A stretch of 64,000 nt of DNA from a virus, in IMG/VR virus record IMGVR_UViG_3300031718_000006, positions 1-64,000 of that record; one strand, 5' to 3'. How positions within the stretch are numbered: the stretch's first letter is position 1; the number at the start of each line of letters is the position of its first letter. The notes under the pieces are model-generated. The model was not told the DNA's origin, ran no database searches, and saw nothing but the letters and a program-made list of their open reading frames with translations. Position numbers and translations under genes: made by a program. This document shows positions 16,799 through 26,412 of the stretch, piece after piece.

Positions 16799-18435
16799 TA
16801 GTGTTTAACCTGAGAGTTTTTCCATTTGTTTACCAGATCATCGAGGCTTCCGCCAGATGGAGTGTTCGCGGGTGCCCCACCCCCTCCCGGCTCGTTGCCC
16901 ATCGCTCCCATACGCTCCATCCACGGTTTGATGTGGTTGATTGTGGCAATCAAGTTCTCAGGAGTCTGCTTTGGCGCATTGATGGCGCGGTCAAATTCTT
17001 CGCGGAGATTTTCCGGCAATCGGCCTCGCGCATGAGCCAAGGCAACCGCCGCAGAAAGCATCATCAAGTCAGCACGAAGCCCGGCGAATTGCGGGTTGTC
17101 CATACCGATCTTGCCCTGCATAAAGTCATTCCACCGTCCCGCTACAGGGCCGAGGCTATCTTTTAGCGTAGTAATTTCATTGATGACATCCGGGATGCCC
17201 TGTGCTGCGACTTGCGCCTGTGCTGCCACGTTCCTCATCTGGGTTGTCGGCCTGCCCTCAGTGGCGAAGCCTGACACGGTTTGCGTGCCGGGTGCCAACT
17301 GCGTTCCGGGGCGGGCTACTTCCGCCTGTCCGCTAGGTGTGATGACCATGACTTGCGGCGGTCGCTGCGGAGCTTGTTCAGCCTTGGCCCATTCTGCCCT
17401 CGCCAGCGCACGATTATGCGAGGTATCTGGGTAATGGTTATCTTTTAGCCAACTAGAATAGAATTGCTCGAAATCGTTGGCAGTCTTCGGTTGAGATTCT
17501 TTTTGGAGGCTCGTGATCGTATCCGCAAGCTGCTTTACCTTGGGGTCTTGATTAGGATCGACTCCGCGCTTCACCGCATCTTGAACTGCGGCGGAATACT
17601 GATCTTGAACCGTCTTTAGTTGTGGGTTTTCCAGATTCTTGGTTTCCTGTTTAGTCTTTTCGGTAGTGGCTTCGCGCTCTGGAACTTCAGCCTCAGTCGC
17701 GGCGGTAGTAGTGGCTTCCTGTCCAAGCTTAGTGCCTTGTTCTTCTTCCTTTGCACCACCCGCTGCCTTAGCGTTTAGATTCGCTTGTGTGCCGGGAATG
17801 TCATGCATCAAGTTAGGGACTAGCGCATCACCTGCAACGTTGCCGATCTCTCCGAAGGCATGACCTATTTTGCCAAAGACTCCGGGGTGATTGCCTATTG
17901 TTCCCCACGGTGTAGATTGCAAATAATGCGCCTTTTGTTCGCGCAACACTCCTTCTGCGGTGCTGAGCGCCCCGATTTTCTTCGTATAATCCGGGTCGCG
18001 CCAATCCAAGCCGACCATTGAACCCCGTAATGCAGCCTCTTTCTCTCCAAAATTACGCAGCGTATTCTGTCTATCTTGGTGTGCCCTAAACTCTTCTTCC
18101 GCCTTCGGGTTTTCAGCAAGATGCTCCGCCTGTCCCATCTTTTGAGTGGGAATCTCCTGTCCGGGAGGTACCTCGGTTCCAAGCACGGAACCGGGGAGAG
18201 CAGGAGCGGCAGCAGGCGGAGGCGTCTCGGGGCCAACGGCAACGTCGGGGGGAATGGCTTCAGGTTCACGACTCGTTCGCAAATCAGTAAGAGCGGTTTT
18301 GTCTCCGGGGGCTTCGGCGGCGACACGCATCCCTTTTGCTGGTTTGCCTGTATCCATGCGGACAAGTCCCGGCTCTACCGCAGAGGGCAGTTTAGGGTAG
18401 CCTTCGTCGTCTTTCTTTTTGTCGTCGTCTGTCAT
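16798..18435 (-). CDS. Probable internal virion protein, helical (545 aa)
   Basis: Highly charged N-terminus (MTDDDKKKDDEGYPKLP), a proline-rich stretch, then long helices rich in Ala/Glu/Lys/Gln (TTTAATEAEVPEREATTEKT, KTVQDQYSAAVQDAVKRG). The C-terminal part (KDSLGPVAGRWNDFMQGK, LMMLSAAVALAHARG) looks like globular helices. The pattern suits an ejection protein that crosses the tail. Start and stop couple with neighbours. Confidence 0.5.
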   Translation of the reverse strand: MTDDDKKKDDEGYPKLPSAVEPGLVRMDTGKPAKGMRVAAEAPGDKTALTDLRTSREPEAIPPDVAVGPETPPPAAAPALPGSVLGTEVPPGQEIPTQKMGQAEHLAENPKAEEEFRAHQDRQNTLRNFGEKEAALRGSMVGLDWRDPDYTKKIGALSTAEGVLREQKAHYLQSTPWGTIGNHPGVFGKIGHAFGEIGNVAGDALVPNLMHDIPGTQANLNAKAAGGAKEEEQGTKLGQEATTTAATEAEVPEREATTEKTKQETKNLENPQLKTVQDQYSAAVQDAVKRGVDPNQDPKVKQLADTITSLQKESQPKTANDFEQFYSSWLKDNHYPDTSHNRALARAEWAKAEQAPQRPPQVMVITPSGQAEVARPGTQLAPGTQTVSGFATEGRPTTQMRNVAAQAQVAAQGIPDVINEITTLKDSLGPVAGRWNDFMQGKIGMDNPQFAGLRADLMMLSAAVALAHARGRLPENLREEFDRAINAPKQTPENLIATINHIKPWMERMGAMGNEPGGGGAPANTPSGGSLDDLVNKWKNSQVKH

Positions 18436-18443
18436 CTGTCCAT

Positions 18444-19085
18444 CTACTGTTTGGGCTGGAAAGCCTTGACCAAATTCGCTCCTGTATCAACCGCACCAAG
18501 AAGATTCTGAAACCATCCTGATTTACCAGCCTGAATCTGGTCGTTGATGTCCTGACTTTGAATGCCCATCGCTTTCAGTTGAGCGCCAGTATCGACTCCA
18601 TAAAGCCCTGCCATCCCTTCAGCGCCTTCCTGATTCAAAGCCTTTGCGCCCATGATGTCTTCGTTGCCGACTCCAAGGTTTGCTCGGCTCATCGTGGCGG
18701 CGCGGTCTCTTGCATTCTGATCGAGCGCAGAAGAAAATCCTGAAGTGTTGCGCGTTCTTGCGTCCTGAGAAGCCGCCTCACCCATTGCTGAGGCACCTGT
18801 ACCGCCAGTGGCGCTTCCTGCGTAATTCAGCATCTCGCCCAACTGCGAGGGGTCGAAGGTGTGCTTCGCGTTCATCTCCGACTTGTAGAACGGAGTTAAT
18901 TGAGAGCGTTCATTGGCTGCGTTAGAGCCTTCTTGCGATGCCACTCCGCCAGCGGTACTCTCGGCATTTTGGGCTTCTGAAGTGGCAGAGCGGTCACAGA
19001 GTTCCAGAGGGCCAGAATAATCATGCCATTCATGTTCTAAAACGTTGCCTTCAATATCCCATACAATCCGTGTCGTTACCCGCAT
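18444..19085 (-). CDS. Probable internal virion protein (213 aa)
   Basis: Low-complexity Ala/Ser/Gly/Asn-rich protein (ATGGTGASAMGEAASQDART, RAATMSRANLGVG) ending in a short helix. The ATG overlaps the last codons of the GNAT-like gene. Similar small Ala/Gly-rich proteins precede ejection proteins in podoviruses. No motif decides the role. Confidence 0.45.
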   Translation of the reverse strand: MRVTTRIVWDIEGNVLEHEWHDYSGPLELCDRSATSEAQNAESTAGGVASQEGSNAANERSQLTPFYKSEMNAKHTFDPSQLGEMLNYAGSATGGTGASAMGEAASQDARTRNTSGFSSALDQNARDRAATMSRANLGVGNEDIMGAKALNQEGAEGMAGLYGVDTGAQLKAMGIQSQDINDQIQAGKSGWFQNLLGAVDTGANLVKAFQPKQ

Positions 19086-19504
19086 TCAGCAGGCTCCTTC
19101 GTCATGCGTGACCAACTGTGAAACCCATCCCGATCCCTGCTGAATCCCAGCGACTTGAGGCGCTTTGCGAAACTCTTTTCGATCACGACTGGCACCCAAC
19201 AAACGCACTGATCCACACCTTTTTCCCAGTACGCTTCTTCCATGAACGCCTCGTTTAATTGCTGTACGGCAGCCCATCGCTGCTCGGGATTCGCGTTGTC
19301 GTGTGATACCCATAGATACAGTTCGGTCTCGATTTTTCCCGCTACGATAGCCACAACTTCGCCATCAACTTCGACGACTTTCTTGATAATGAAAAGCGGA
19401 GAGAAGAGGTCTGGGAACTTGAAATTAAAATGATTGGCCTCATGTATCTCCTTTGCTTTCTCTATGTCAGAGGAAGCAAAATCCCTTACGTGGACGTTTT
19501 CCAT
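19076..19504 (-). CDS. GNAT-like protein in virion operon
   Basis: 142 aa from ATG 19504 with AGGAGTCTC directly before it. An N-terminal VRDFASSDIEKAKEIHEAN helix, central strands (FIIKKVVEVDGEVVAIVAGK, TELYLWVSH) and a late RLKSLGFSRDRDGF fit a degenerate GNAT fold. This kind of protein is common next to podovirus internal-protein genes; its substrate is unknown. A weak copy of the GTTTTAC late element lies just upstream (19512-19530). Confidence 0.55.
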   Translation of the reverse strand: MENVHVRDFASSDIEKAKEIHEANHFNFKFPDLFSPLFIIKKVVEVDGEVVAIVAGKIETELYLWVSHDNANPEQRWAAVQQLNEAFMEEAYWEKGVDQCVCWVPVVIEKSFAKRLKSLGFSRDRDGFHSWSRMTKEPAECG

Positions 19505-19529
19505 GAGACTCCTGACATTGCTTGTAAAA

Positions 19530-20153
19530 CTAAACAGTCCTTTTCGGGCCTCCGACCGCGCCTCTTGACTGCACCAACCCAATTCCCTGCCCACCTTGCC
19601 CCGGCTTGGCCGTACCCGCCGCCTGCGAAGGTAAAAGCGTCATTGCGGTTAGTCCACTAAGCACAATCTTGGTTGGCCCTTGCGATCCGCCAAATACCGT
19701 TGGCTCCGAAGGGAGGCTTCCGTGATACTGCACGATCCCACGAAGATAATAAGTAACCGGAAGCGGGGTTGAATCATTTGTCGGCAGAGTCACAAATCCG
19801 GAACGGCTTGCACCCGTATCGACGGGATGCGGTGCCGAGAAATTAGGGTCATTGGCCGAGATTTCCGTGATGTACTGAACCCCCCTTTGGAGAGGGACAT
19901 TATGGGTATGCACAAAATGAACTATTTCGCCCGGAACTGTGAGCGTATTGGTTGCGGAATCGTAAGCTCCCGCCACTTGGGTGTTATTTATCGGCGGCGG
20001 GGCAGGGATGCTCCCAAACACCCCCACAGCCGCGCTCTGTGCCACCCTGTTGATGCCGTTGACCATCCGCCGCAGTAATGAGCCTAGAAGTGGCTGATCC
20101 TGCTCCACCATCGCTAGTTCGCGGCTTCCGTCGATGTAGTTGCCTTGGGGAAT
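19530..20153 (-). CDS. Structural protein with apparent ATT start (207 aa)
   Basis: The body is beta-rich (NNTQVAGAYDSATNTLTVPG, PVTYYLRGIVQYHG) with a Gly/Pro tail. The first ATG (20111) has no ribosome site. Forty-two bases upstream in frame lies ATT 20153. A perfect AGGAGGTGA, six bases before it, also forms the end of the previous gene (stop TGA 20157-20159). Starting at ATT gives (M)PQGNYIDGSRELAMVEQ, which reads as protein. An in-frame TGA just ahead excludes any longer reading. Role probably baseplate or tail. Confidence 0.6.
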   Translation of the reverse strand: MPQGNYIDGSRELAMVEQDQPLLGSLLRRMVNGINRVAQSAAVGVFGSIPAPPPINNTQVAGAYDSATNTLTVPGEIVHFVHTHNVPLQRGVQYITEISANDPNFSAPHPVDTGASRSGFVTLPTNDSTPLPVTYYLRGIVQYHGSLPSEPTVFGGSQGPTKIVLSGLTAMTLLPSQAAGTAKPGQGGQGIGLVQSRGAVGGPKRTV

Positions 20154-20156
20154 AAA

Positions 20157-20585
20157 TCACCTCCTTGAAGCGTGCGCGAATTTATTGGGCGGAGCGTCGT
20201 AAATGCCGTTGGCCGCGTCATCGTGGTACTGTTGGCCGTAAACGTCGGCGTCGTCCGGATTGGCGAATTTTCCCATGTGTTGCCCAGTTGACATGTAATG
20301 CCGCCACGCCTGATCGCTGGAATGTAGTTGGCCATTGTAGATTCGCGGATATAAAACTTCCATTCCGCTAGGGTCTTCGCGGCTCTCCGAATAAACTGTC
20401 CCGTAACTTCCGGGTGCGCCTACGCGGGAACTATTCCATGTGGACATATCCTTGCCGCCAACGGGAACGCGAGGCCGACCATACAACTCAATCGTTGGCG
20501 GAACGACTGGCCCTCCCATGCGAGGAGAGCGCGATTGCGCCGAGGTTCCGATACGGCCAAACCCTAAATCATCGTCAAGTGGCAT
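20157..20585 (-). CDS. Hypothetical virion protein (142 aa)
   Basis: Hydrophilic, Gly/Tyr/Arg-rich (MPLDDDLGFGRIGTSAQSR, RVGAPGSYGTVYSESREDP). Ends in a His/Asp/Tyr-rich helix (GQHMGKFANPDDADVYG). It ends exactly in the ribosome site of the next gene. No family recognised. Confidence 0.5.
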   Translation of the reverse strand: MPLDDDLGFGRIGTSAQSRSPRMGGPVVPPTIELYGRPRVPVGGKDMSTWNSSRVGAPGSYGTVYSESREDPSGMEVLYPRIYNGQLHSSDQAWRHYMSTGQHMGKFANPDDADVYGQQYHDDAANGIYDAPPNKFAHASRR

Positions 20586-20588
20586 AGG

Positions 20589-23500
20589 TTACCCCGCATT
20601 CGGATTAAGCGCATTCAGTTGATCCGCCGCACCGACCAGAATCAGCTTGCTGAGATTGAATGCCGCCCCGAGTGCAAACGTTGAATACACGACAAAGACT
20701 CTATTCCCGGCAATGTTCAGCGGGCGGATAATATCGTCAATCGGAGTCTGCTGAAGCGTGATCCCGCCGGGAACCGTCCACGCGCTTGTATTAAACGCCA
20801 GACTCTTGGGATTCAGGATGAAGTTCGGGTAAACCTTGACATTGCAAAGTCCTGATCCTGAGACCAATTGCTGCAACAGCGAATACCGCTTTCGGTGGAA
20901 ACCTAACAACGGGTTTTGCGATGCTTTCGCGGAATTCACGAACCCGAACGTTGAATAAACGCTGTCAATCGGCGTGCCATCATCCCCGAGGGACGACGCG
21001 CTCATTTGGTAGATTTTGCCACTGCCGTTTCCGTTACAGAACGTTAATTGCTCAGAAATATAGTCGATGTCGGTAATCAGTCCAGCATAGGGAGATGCGA
21101 TGTTCCACAAACTGCATTTCAGCCTCATGTCTGTGGACATCAACGTCCCGAACATGGTGGTATGGACTGCCCGCCCGCTAATCAGTTCTTGGAAGTCATC
21201 CAATCCTTGATAATTCCACATGATGACTACGTTAGGGGTAGTCGGCGCGGCGTTCACTGGAGCCAGCGGTAGCCATTTATTCGGCGTAGGTAAAGGAATT
21301 CCGCAGACTAGGCGGCGATTGGCTAAGTCGTTTCTTAACCAAATGCTGTGCCCAGCATTCCAGTTGATTGATTCCCAGATTTCTTTCTGCTGAAAGTCAA
21401 TCCTGATCGGCTGACCGCCATTGAACCCAAACACTCCATTCCGGCAGGCGGTGACAACCCATTCCTCGCCGTAATCGTAGGAATGGATGCCAACTGCCCC
21501 GACGCGGTTAGAGACCTCACGCAGCGACCATCCTCCGCCAGGGCCGCTAGGTTCAACTCCGGGAATGTCTTGAGTGACCTGCATCGAAGACGATTGCAAG
21601 AAGTAAAGCTGGTCATGCAGTTCAAACGCTCCAAAAGCAGTCTGGGTATTATGCGAAGCCAGCCCAAGATTTCCCGTTACTCCGTCGAAGGCTTCAAAAT
21701 TATCCGCATACGAGACTCGGATGTTGGTCGAAAGCACAGGTTGTGCGGTCGGGAAAATCTCGATGCGATCTATTTCAACATCGTTTGAGTAGCCGATATT
21801 CTGCGCCCACAAGCGAAGCAACAGGCCTACCGGAACCCCTTGCGTGAATGGGCTTGTCAGCAATGTTCCTGTATAGGTCATCATCGTTTGCGTCATTGAG
21901 GCAAACGGCAGCACGAATGACCCGTAAGTCGCTCCGTATCCGGAGACTGTTCCTGTACCTGAAATCAATCCTGTATTGAATTCGGTGAGATCGACAATGA
22001 GAGACCCTACGGCTCCGCCGCTGGGAACTCTGGCTGTAACCCTCACTGAGTACAAAACGTTCGGGAGGATGATGGGAACGTTATAAGCGTCCTGATAGGC
22101 GTTCTGCACGATCATCCCAAGACTCGCCTGAGTAGCCCCTAGCAGGTTTTGGATGTAGTACGAATTGCCAAATACGGGCGAGATCAGCAAAGTCGCGCCA
22201 ATATTGATCGGGGTTGCAATTCCGGAATCAGACGTATTGCCTTGATTGGCATGGGTAAAGCTTGTGCAGACAGCCTGAAACGATGATGTTCCTGCCACGG
22301 TGATGGTAAAGACCAGACCATCGAGCAATAAGCCAGTCGTCGTGCCCAGTCCGGAGATTGCTACCTGCTGGCCTTTGACAAAAACGTTTGTTGCGACAAA
22401 CGTAACAATCGAGACCCCGGCGACGTTAGTTATCGAAAATGCGGTGATCGAAACTGGATTCCCGGCATTGATGTTTGAGGCTGCGTCAATCCCCCACCCT
22501 AGCGGGGCCAGATTGCTGCCAGCGTTGGGTATGTATCCGCCATCAAAAGTCAGGTTATTGAAGTTGTTGATTTTGTTCAGTTCTCCGCCATAAAACATGC
22601 GGTCGGCGTAGGGGATGCACCATGCCACTTCGCCAAGCTCGATCTGGTTGAAAAGATCGTTGCCCTGAACGTCAATTTCCTCTCCCGATAAAAGAACCGC
22701 ATCCGTGAAGGTGAACTTCGCGCTGGTGGTTATGTTGTCGTCTACATAGGTTGCCGAGTACAGGTAGTTTTGATTTAAGACCTGAAACGATACCGGAGTG
22801 TCGATGGTGTAGAAAAACGGCCCCGGAATTCCGTTTGGCCCAGCCCCGGTGAAAGCAATCCATCGCCTGATTACGTCGGGCGGCCCAATCGGAATATTGG
22901 AAGCGTAAATGTAGGTCGATACTCCGGTAGTGGTGAAAGTTACGGGCGCAGAGCAGGCAGTCTTGAAACCATTGCGAGTCTCAAAGAATACAACCGCTTG
23001 CCGGGTTCCGGGAGCGATAGAAGTGAAAGCGCCAGCGATAGTGACCAAGCCTGTGCCGCCATCGTTTCCAAAGATAGGATTAGAGCCTGGATTCCCAAAA
23101 GAAACCGCGCCGGGATCAAAAGTGAATACCAACCCACTGGTCTGGGCCTGCCCGTTTTCACTGGAATCGAGCGCGATATTTTGATTTGTCTGCCCCAGCG
23201 CATCAATCGTGAAAGTACCCGATGTATTAGTGCCGGAAACGTTTGCAATCGACGCATCGACGACATTGAAGATTCCGTTGCCGTTAAGGGTCTGAATGAC
23301 GGTTACCAGATCGCCAATCTGCGGGATGATGGCTCGACCTTGACCGCTCCATGTATAGCCGTAAATCGCGTTACCGTTTGTCATCTGGGTTGAACTGATT
23401 TCATATACCCCAGACAGTAATGCGTCTGTGACAGCCCAATTTGAATTCCATCCAGCAGGCGTTGCTCCCGTAATGGTTACCTGATCTCCGGTCTCAAGAT

Positions 23501-24638
23501 TCGGGATTGGGTCTTTCAGCACCGCAGTAGCTAGGGTCTGTTGATAGAACCCCGGTGCGTTGTCAGGGCCGCCGTAGAAATAGTAAGCAGATGCCGCTGC
23601 CTGAAATGTGAAGTAGTAAAAACTCTCTCCACCTGAGCCGGGAGCGTGCCCAAATCCCACAGAGGTCAATAACTGCGTGCCATATCCAAACGGAGCGTTG
23701 GTGATGTAAACGTACAGACTGCCTAGCGTGTTGAAGGCAGTCACTAGAGCCTGATCTACGATGGTCGAATAGTAAACCGTGATTACGTTGCCGGGAGTCT
23801 GCGAGTTTGGCCCCGATGACCACAGCAATGCCGCAAAGTGTCCGGGGTCGTTTGGATCGGACATCTGCGCGGGTTGAGAGATGGAAGCAAGCGGGTAAGT
23901 ATATTGCGGAGTGGCGATTCCACTATCGGACGGCCCTGAATAGCCAGTAAATGCGATCTGGAACTGAGTTCCCGATAATCCCGTCCCTAAGACGTTAAAC
24001 GCCTTGCCGTTGAAAAATGTGGATACGGCGAATCCTGACAGCACCACAATCTCGCCAGCAGTTAGGGCGTTATTCCCCTGAAAGGTAACAATTGAACCCG
24101 AGCCAACCCAGCTTGCGATTGTGACCTGCGTTGCGGATGAAGACACCGACCCCGTAAACGATGGCGGAGCGCCGGGACCGACCTGAGACACCCGATCAAG
24201 CGTGTACTGGCCGATGGCAGGCTGGGGATTATATTGTCGGGGAATATCGACTCCCTTGACCTGATCGCTGAAGCACATGTACTCCACATCGTCCATTGTC
24301 TGTGAGTCCATGAACGAGCCGGGAGCAACAGTAGGAGCCAAAGGTTCCAAGATGTGCGGTAGACCGATAACCTGTTCGCTCCAGATTGTTCCTCCCGCAT
24401 CGAGAGCGACTGTGTAGAGAGTCCCGCTATCCAGTGGGAAGGATTTAATGAAGTTGAAATTGAAAGTCTGGGTAGGAGGAATGCAGAGACCGACCAGCGA
24501 CTCCCGGACTAACTGAACTGCTCTAGCGTGTGTAACCTGATTGATTTGGGATTCGCGGAGAAGTTGGTCTACCCTTGCGTTGGTAGTTTGCTTGATCGGG
24601 GCTTCACGAACGAGTTGGTCTGTTCGGGCATTCGACAT
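20589..24638 (-). CDS. Very large beta-rich tail protein (1349 aa)
   Basis: The first 50 residues hold three tandem units of about 17 residues (NARTDQLVREAPIKQTT, NARVDQLLRESQINQVT, HARAVQLVRESLVG), a repeat style seen in phage structural proteins. The rest is strand-rich with Ser/Thr/Gly/Asn turns and two near-identical blocks built on SDSGIATP. The end has NRVFVVYSTFALGAAFNLSK. Such a giant protein without coiled-coil is unlike a tape measure and fits a tail needle/hub or side protein of a short-tailed phage. Confidence 0.55.
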   Translation of the reverse strand: MSNARTDQLVREAPIKQTTNARVDQLLRESQINQVTHARAVQLVRESLVGLCIPPTQTFNFNFIKSFPLDSGTLYTVALDAGGTIWSEQVIGLPHILEPLAPTVAPGSFMDSQTMDDVEYMCFSDQVKGVDIPRQYNPQPAIGQYTLDRVSQVGPGAPPSFTGSVSSSATQVTIASWVGSGSIVTFQGNNALTAGEIVVLSGFAVSTFFNGKAFNVLGTGLSGTQFQIAFTGYSGPSDSGIATPQYTYPLASISQPAQMSDPNDPGHFAALLWSSGPNSQTPGNVITVYYSTIVDQALVTAFNTLGSLYVYITNAPFGYGTQLLTSVGFGHAPGSGGESFYYFTFQAAASAYYFYGGPDNAPGFYQQTLATAVLKDPIPNLETGDQVTITGATPAGWNSNWAVTDALLSGVYEISSTQMTNGNAIYGYTWSGQGRAIIPQIGDLVTVIQTLNGNGIFNVVDASIANVSGTNTSGTFTIDALGQTNQNIALDSSENGQAQTSGLVFTFDPGAVSFGNPGSNPIFGNDGGTGLVTIAGAFTSIAPGTRQAVVFFETRNGFKTACSAPVTFTTTGVSTYIYASNIPIGPPDVIRRWIAFTGAGPNGIPGPFFYTIDTPVSFQVLNQNYLYSATYVDDNITTSAKFTFTDAVLLSGEEIDVQGNDLFNQIELGEVAWCIPYADRMFYGGELNKINNFNNLTFDGGYIPNAGSNLAPLGWGIDAASNINAGNPVSITAFSITNVAGVSIVTFVATNVFVKGQQVAISGLGTTTGLLLDGLVFTITVAGTSSFQAVCTSFTHANQGNTSDSGIATPINIGATLLISPVFGNSYYIQNLLGATQASLGMIVQNAYQDAYNVPIILPNVLYSVRVTARVPSGGAVGSLIVDLTEFNTGLISGTGTVSGYGATYGSFVLPFASMTQTMMTYTGTLLTSPFTQGVPVGLLLRLWAQNIGYSNDVEIDRIEIFPTAQPVLSTNIRVSYADNFEAFDGVTGNLGLASHNTQTAFGAFELHDQLYFLQSSSMQVTQDIPGVEPSGPGGGWSLREVSNRVGAVGIHSYDYGEEWVVTACRNGVFGFNGGQPIRIDFQQKEIWESINWNAGHSIWLRNDLANRRLVCGIPLPTPNKWLPLAPVNAAPTTPNVVIMWNYQGLDDFQELISGRAVHTTMFGTLMSTDMRLKCSLWNIASPYAGLITDIDYISEQLTFCNGNGSGKIYQMSASSLGDDGTPIDSVYSTFGFVNSAKASQNPLLGFHRKRYSLLQQLVSGSGLCNVKVYPNFILNPKSLAFNTSAWTVPGGITLQQTPIDDIIRPLNIAGNRVFVVYSTFALGAAFNLSKLILVGAADQLNALNPNAG

Positions 24639-24641
24639 TGG

Positions 24642-25712
24642 CTAGACATTCACGGATAGTCCGATTTCACAGCCTCCAGCGACAGAAGCGGGTTCAGTGA
24701 CCCACATGGCTCCAGTGTTTGGGTCGATAGTCGAGACTTGGTTGTAATAGGCGTAGGACTGCGAGAGATTGACGCTGTTGCCGCCGACCTGATCGACGTT
24801 GTTGTTGCGATAGATAGCCACAATCCCGCGAGTTCCAGCCGCGTCTTCCTCCGCCATAAACCACGTATTCAATGCAAAACATTGAGTTGCACTGAGAGTT
24901 GGGAACGTCAGGGACATTCTGGCGTTGAGTGTGGCTGAAGAATTGTAATCTGCTGTGTTCGGCCCGATGTTAGCGCAGTTGCCGTAATCTGTCCCTTGCG
25001 GAGTGGTAAATGCCCAAGCATTCAATCCGCCCGTCGCAGAGTCGCCTGTCGGTACATCGGTCTGGATGCGCGTGTTTCCAAGAAAAGCATTCAGCGGTGC
25101 CGCACCCGTCAAATCAAGCATGTAGAAATCGTCGAAGTAAACGCTGATATTAGTGTTTTGGCTCCCGATGTAGACTTGGTTGACTGACGCAAAAGACGAA
25201 TTAACGGTCAGGATGACATTCGTATTCAGTCGAACGATCACCTGTGTCGCAGAGAAAGAAATCTCATACAGATTGTAAGTCGATGGCACAACGGTGTTCT
25301 GGGCCGTCAGACTGCCTATCTGACTGCTGGCGTTTCCGTTCAGCAACCCCCCTGCGGCATAAGCTCCCAACTGCCCCAAATTGTTGTAGCCGAGCGTGAG
25401 AATCGTTGAAGTAGACGAAGCTAGCGTAAGGAAACTCTGAATATTGGTCGAGCTTGGCAATGTCGGCGTCCAGAATGCAAACGCAACGATCATCGAAGAA
25501 AGGTTTGTGCCTAGCGTTCTGCCAAGGTAGGCGTTCTGGGAGCAGTTCAGCCCCTTACCAGTGAATCTCGCCCAAGAAGGATTTGCTGAGATTCCAAACC
25601 CGCCACCGTTAAACTGATCCCACATACCAGCAATTGAGCCGGAGGTTAAATTCCCGGTTGCCAGCATGTCGAAGCCGCAAGTCCAGAGGCCGTTTTGGAA
25701 GACTGACGCCAT
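24642..25712 (-). CDS. Lectin-like (LamG/concanavalin-type) tail protein
   Basis: 356 aa. It alternates strands and turns in jelly-roll fashion (NLSSMIVAFAFWTPTLPS, YNLYEISFSATQVIVRLNTN, YIGSQNTNISVYFDDFYML). The DDFYMLD motif near the end of a strand is frequent in phage LamG-like proteins, and the C-terminal EPASVAGGCEIGLSV is also typical. Probably a particle surface protein that touches cell polysaccharide. It follows directly on the small gene at 25716. Confidence 0.6.
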   Translation of the reverse strand: MASVFQNGLWTCGFDMLATGNLTSGSIAGMWDQFNGGGFGISANPSWARFTGKGLNCSQNAYLGRTLGTNLSSMIVAFAFWTPTLPSSTNIQSFLTLASSTSTILTLGYNNLGQLGAYAAGGLLNGNASSQIGSLTAQNTVVPSTYNLYEISFSATQVIVRLNTNVILTVNSSFASVNQVYIGSQNTNISVYFDDFYMLDLTGAAPLNAFLGNTRIQTDVPTGDSATGGLNAWAFTTPQGTDYGNCANIGPNTADYNSSATLNARMSLTFPTLSATQCFALNTWFMAEEDAAGTRGIVAIYRNNNVDQVGGNSVNLSQSYAYYNQVSTIDPNTGAMWVTEPASVAGGCEIGLSVNV

Positions 25713-25715
25713 AGT

Positions 25716-25907
25716 TTACAAATCCGATCCGCAGAGCGCGTAAGCAGAAACCAATCCCGCCCGCGTGAAAACCGATCCAATGATGAAATCGCAGTCCTGA
25801 CACCACGGAGATGAGCCTTCGGGCAGGCTTTCGGGGTCTGCCTGAGTTATCAGACCCCCAAAAGCATCGAGAAAGACGCTCTGTTTTGCCTGTACCGTGT
25901 GCGACAT
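25716..25907 (-). CDS. Small virion-operon protein (63 aa)
   Basis: MSHTVQAKQSVFLDAFGGLI... with CQDC near residue 36. The start overlaps the previous stop (TAATG). The segment FLDAFGGLITQADPESLPEG recalls the N-terminus of larger phage tail proteins, so it may be a split-off piece. Unknown function. Confidence 0.5.
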   Translation of the reverse strand: MSHTVQAKQSVFLDAFGGLITQADPESLPEGSSPWCQDCDFIIGSVFTRAGLVSAYALCGSDL

Positions 25908-26338
25908 TAGTTATTCTTTGTGAACCACGCTTCAAATTGGATCACGTCGTTGATGATGTACTGCGGGATGACGGCTCCGCCGTATTCAATCAGCGGCCCG
26001 GATGAGTTCGAGGAAGCATCCGCAGAGATATAGGCGTGCAGATTCCCGAACACGTTGTCCCAGATGTAGACGATTCCAGACGGAGGCGATGCGGCAGAGT
26101 GAACGTCAACGTTGATTGGAGTAATACTTCCTGTCGATGACGGCGTGGTGCTTCCGGGAGGGATGGCCTTGAGTCCTTCGATGTTCGCCCAGCTAAGCGG
26201 CCAGCCAGTCCCATTCGGCCCCGAAGGATAATGCCCTTGGGTAACGCTGATGGTGCCACGCAAAACCTCGCAACGTTGAGTGTTATCTACGCCTTTCGGG
26301 TAGGGAAATACGGTGATTGTCGCGGTAGAATCGGCCAT
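25907..26338 (-). CDS. Structural protein (143 aa)
   Basis: MADSTATITVFPYPKGVDNT... strand-rich, ends IQFEAWFTKNN. Preceded by GAGGAGG and, further up, a weak copy of the GTTT element. The size and place between capsid and tail genes fit a head decoration or tail component. No family recognised. Confidence 0.5.
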   Translation of the reverse strand: MADSTATITVFPYPKGVDNTQRCEVLRGTISVTQGHYPSGPNGTGWPLSWANIEGLKAIPPGSTTPSSTGSITPINVDVHSAASPPSGIVYIWDNVFGNLHAYISADASSNSSGPLIEYGGAVIPQYIINDVIQFEAWFTKNN

Positions 26339-26412
26339 TTTGGATACGCCTCCTCAGCGTAATCGTTAAGGGTTCCCGTCTTCTCGGCGGGTTACATTGA
26401 TTGTTGAAAAAC

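Noticed and set aside
20114-20335. 73-codon minus-strand frame
   Set aside because: Shadow of the 142-aa gene; only its last part covers the new ATT-start region.
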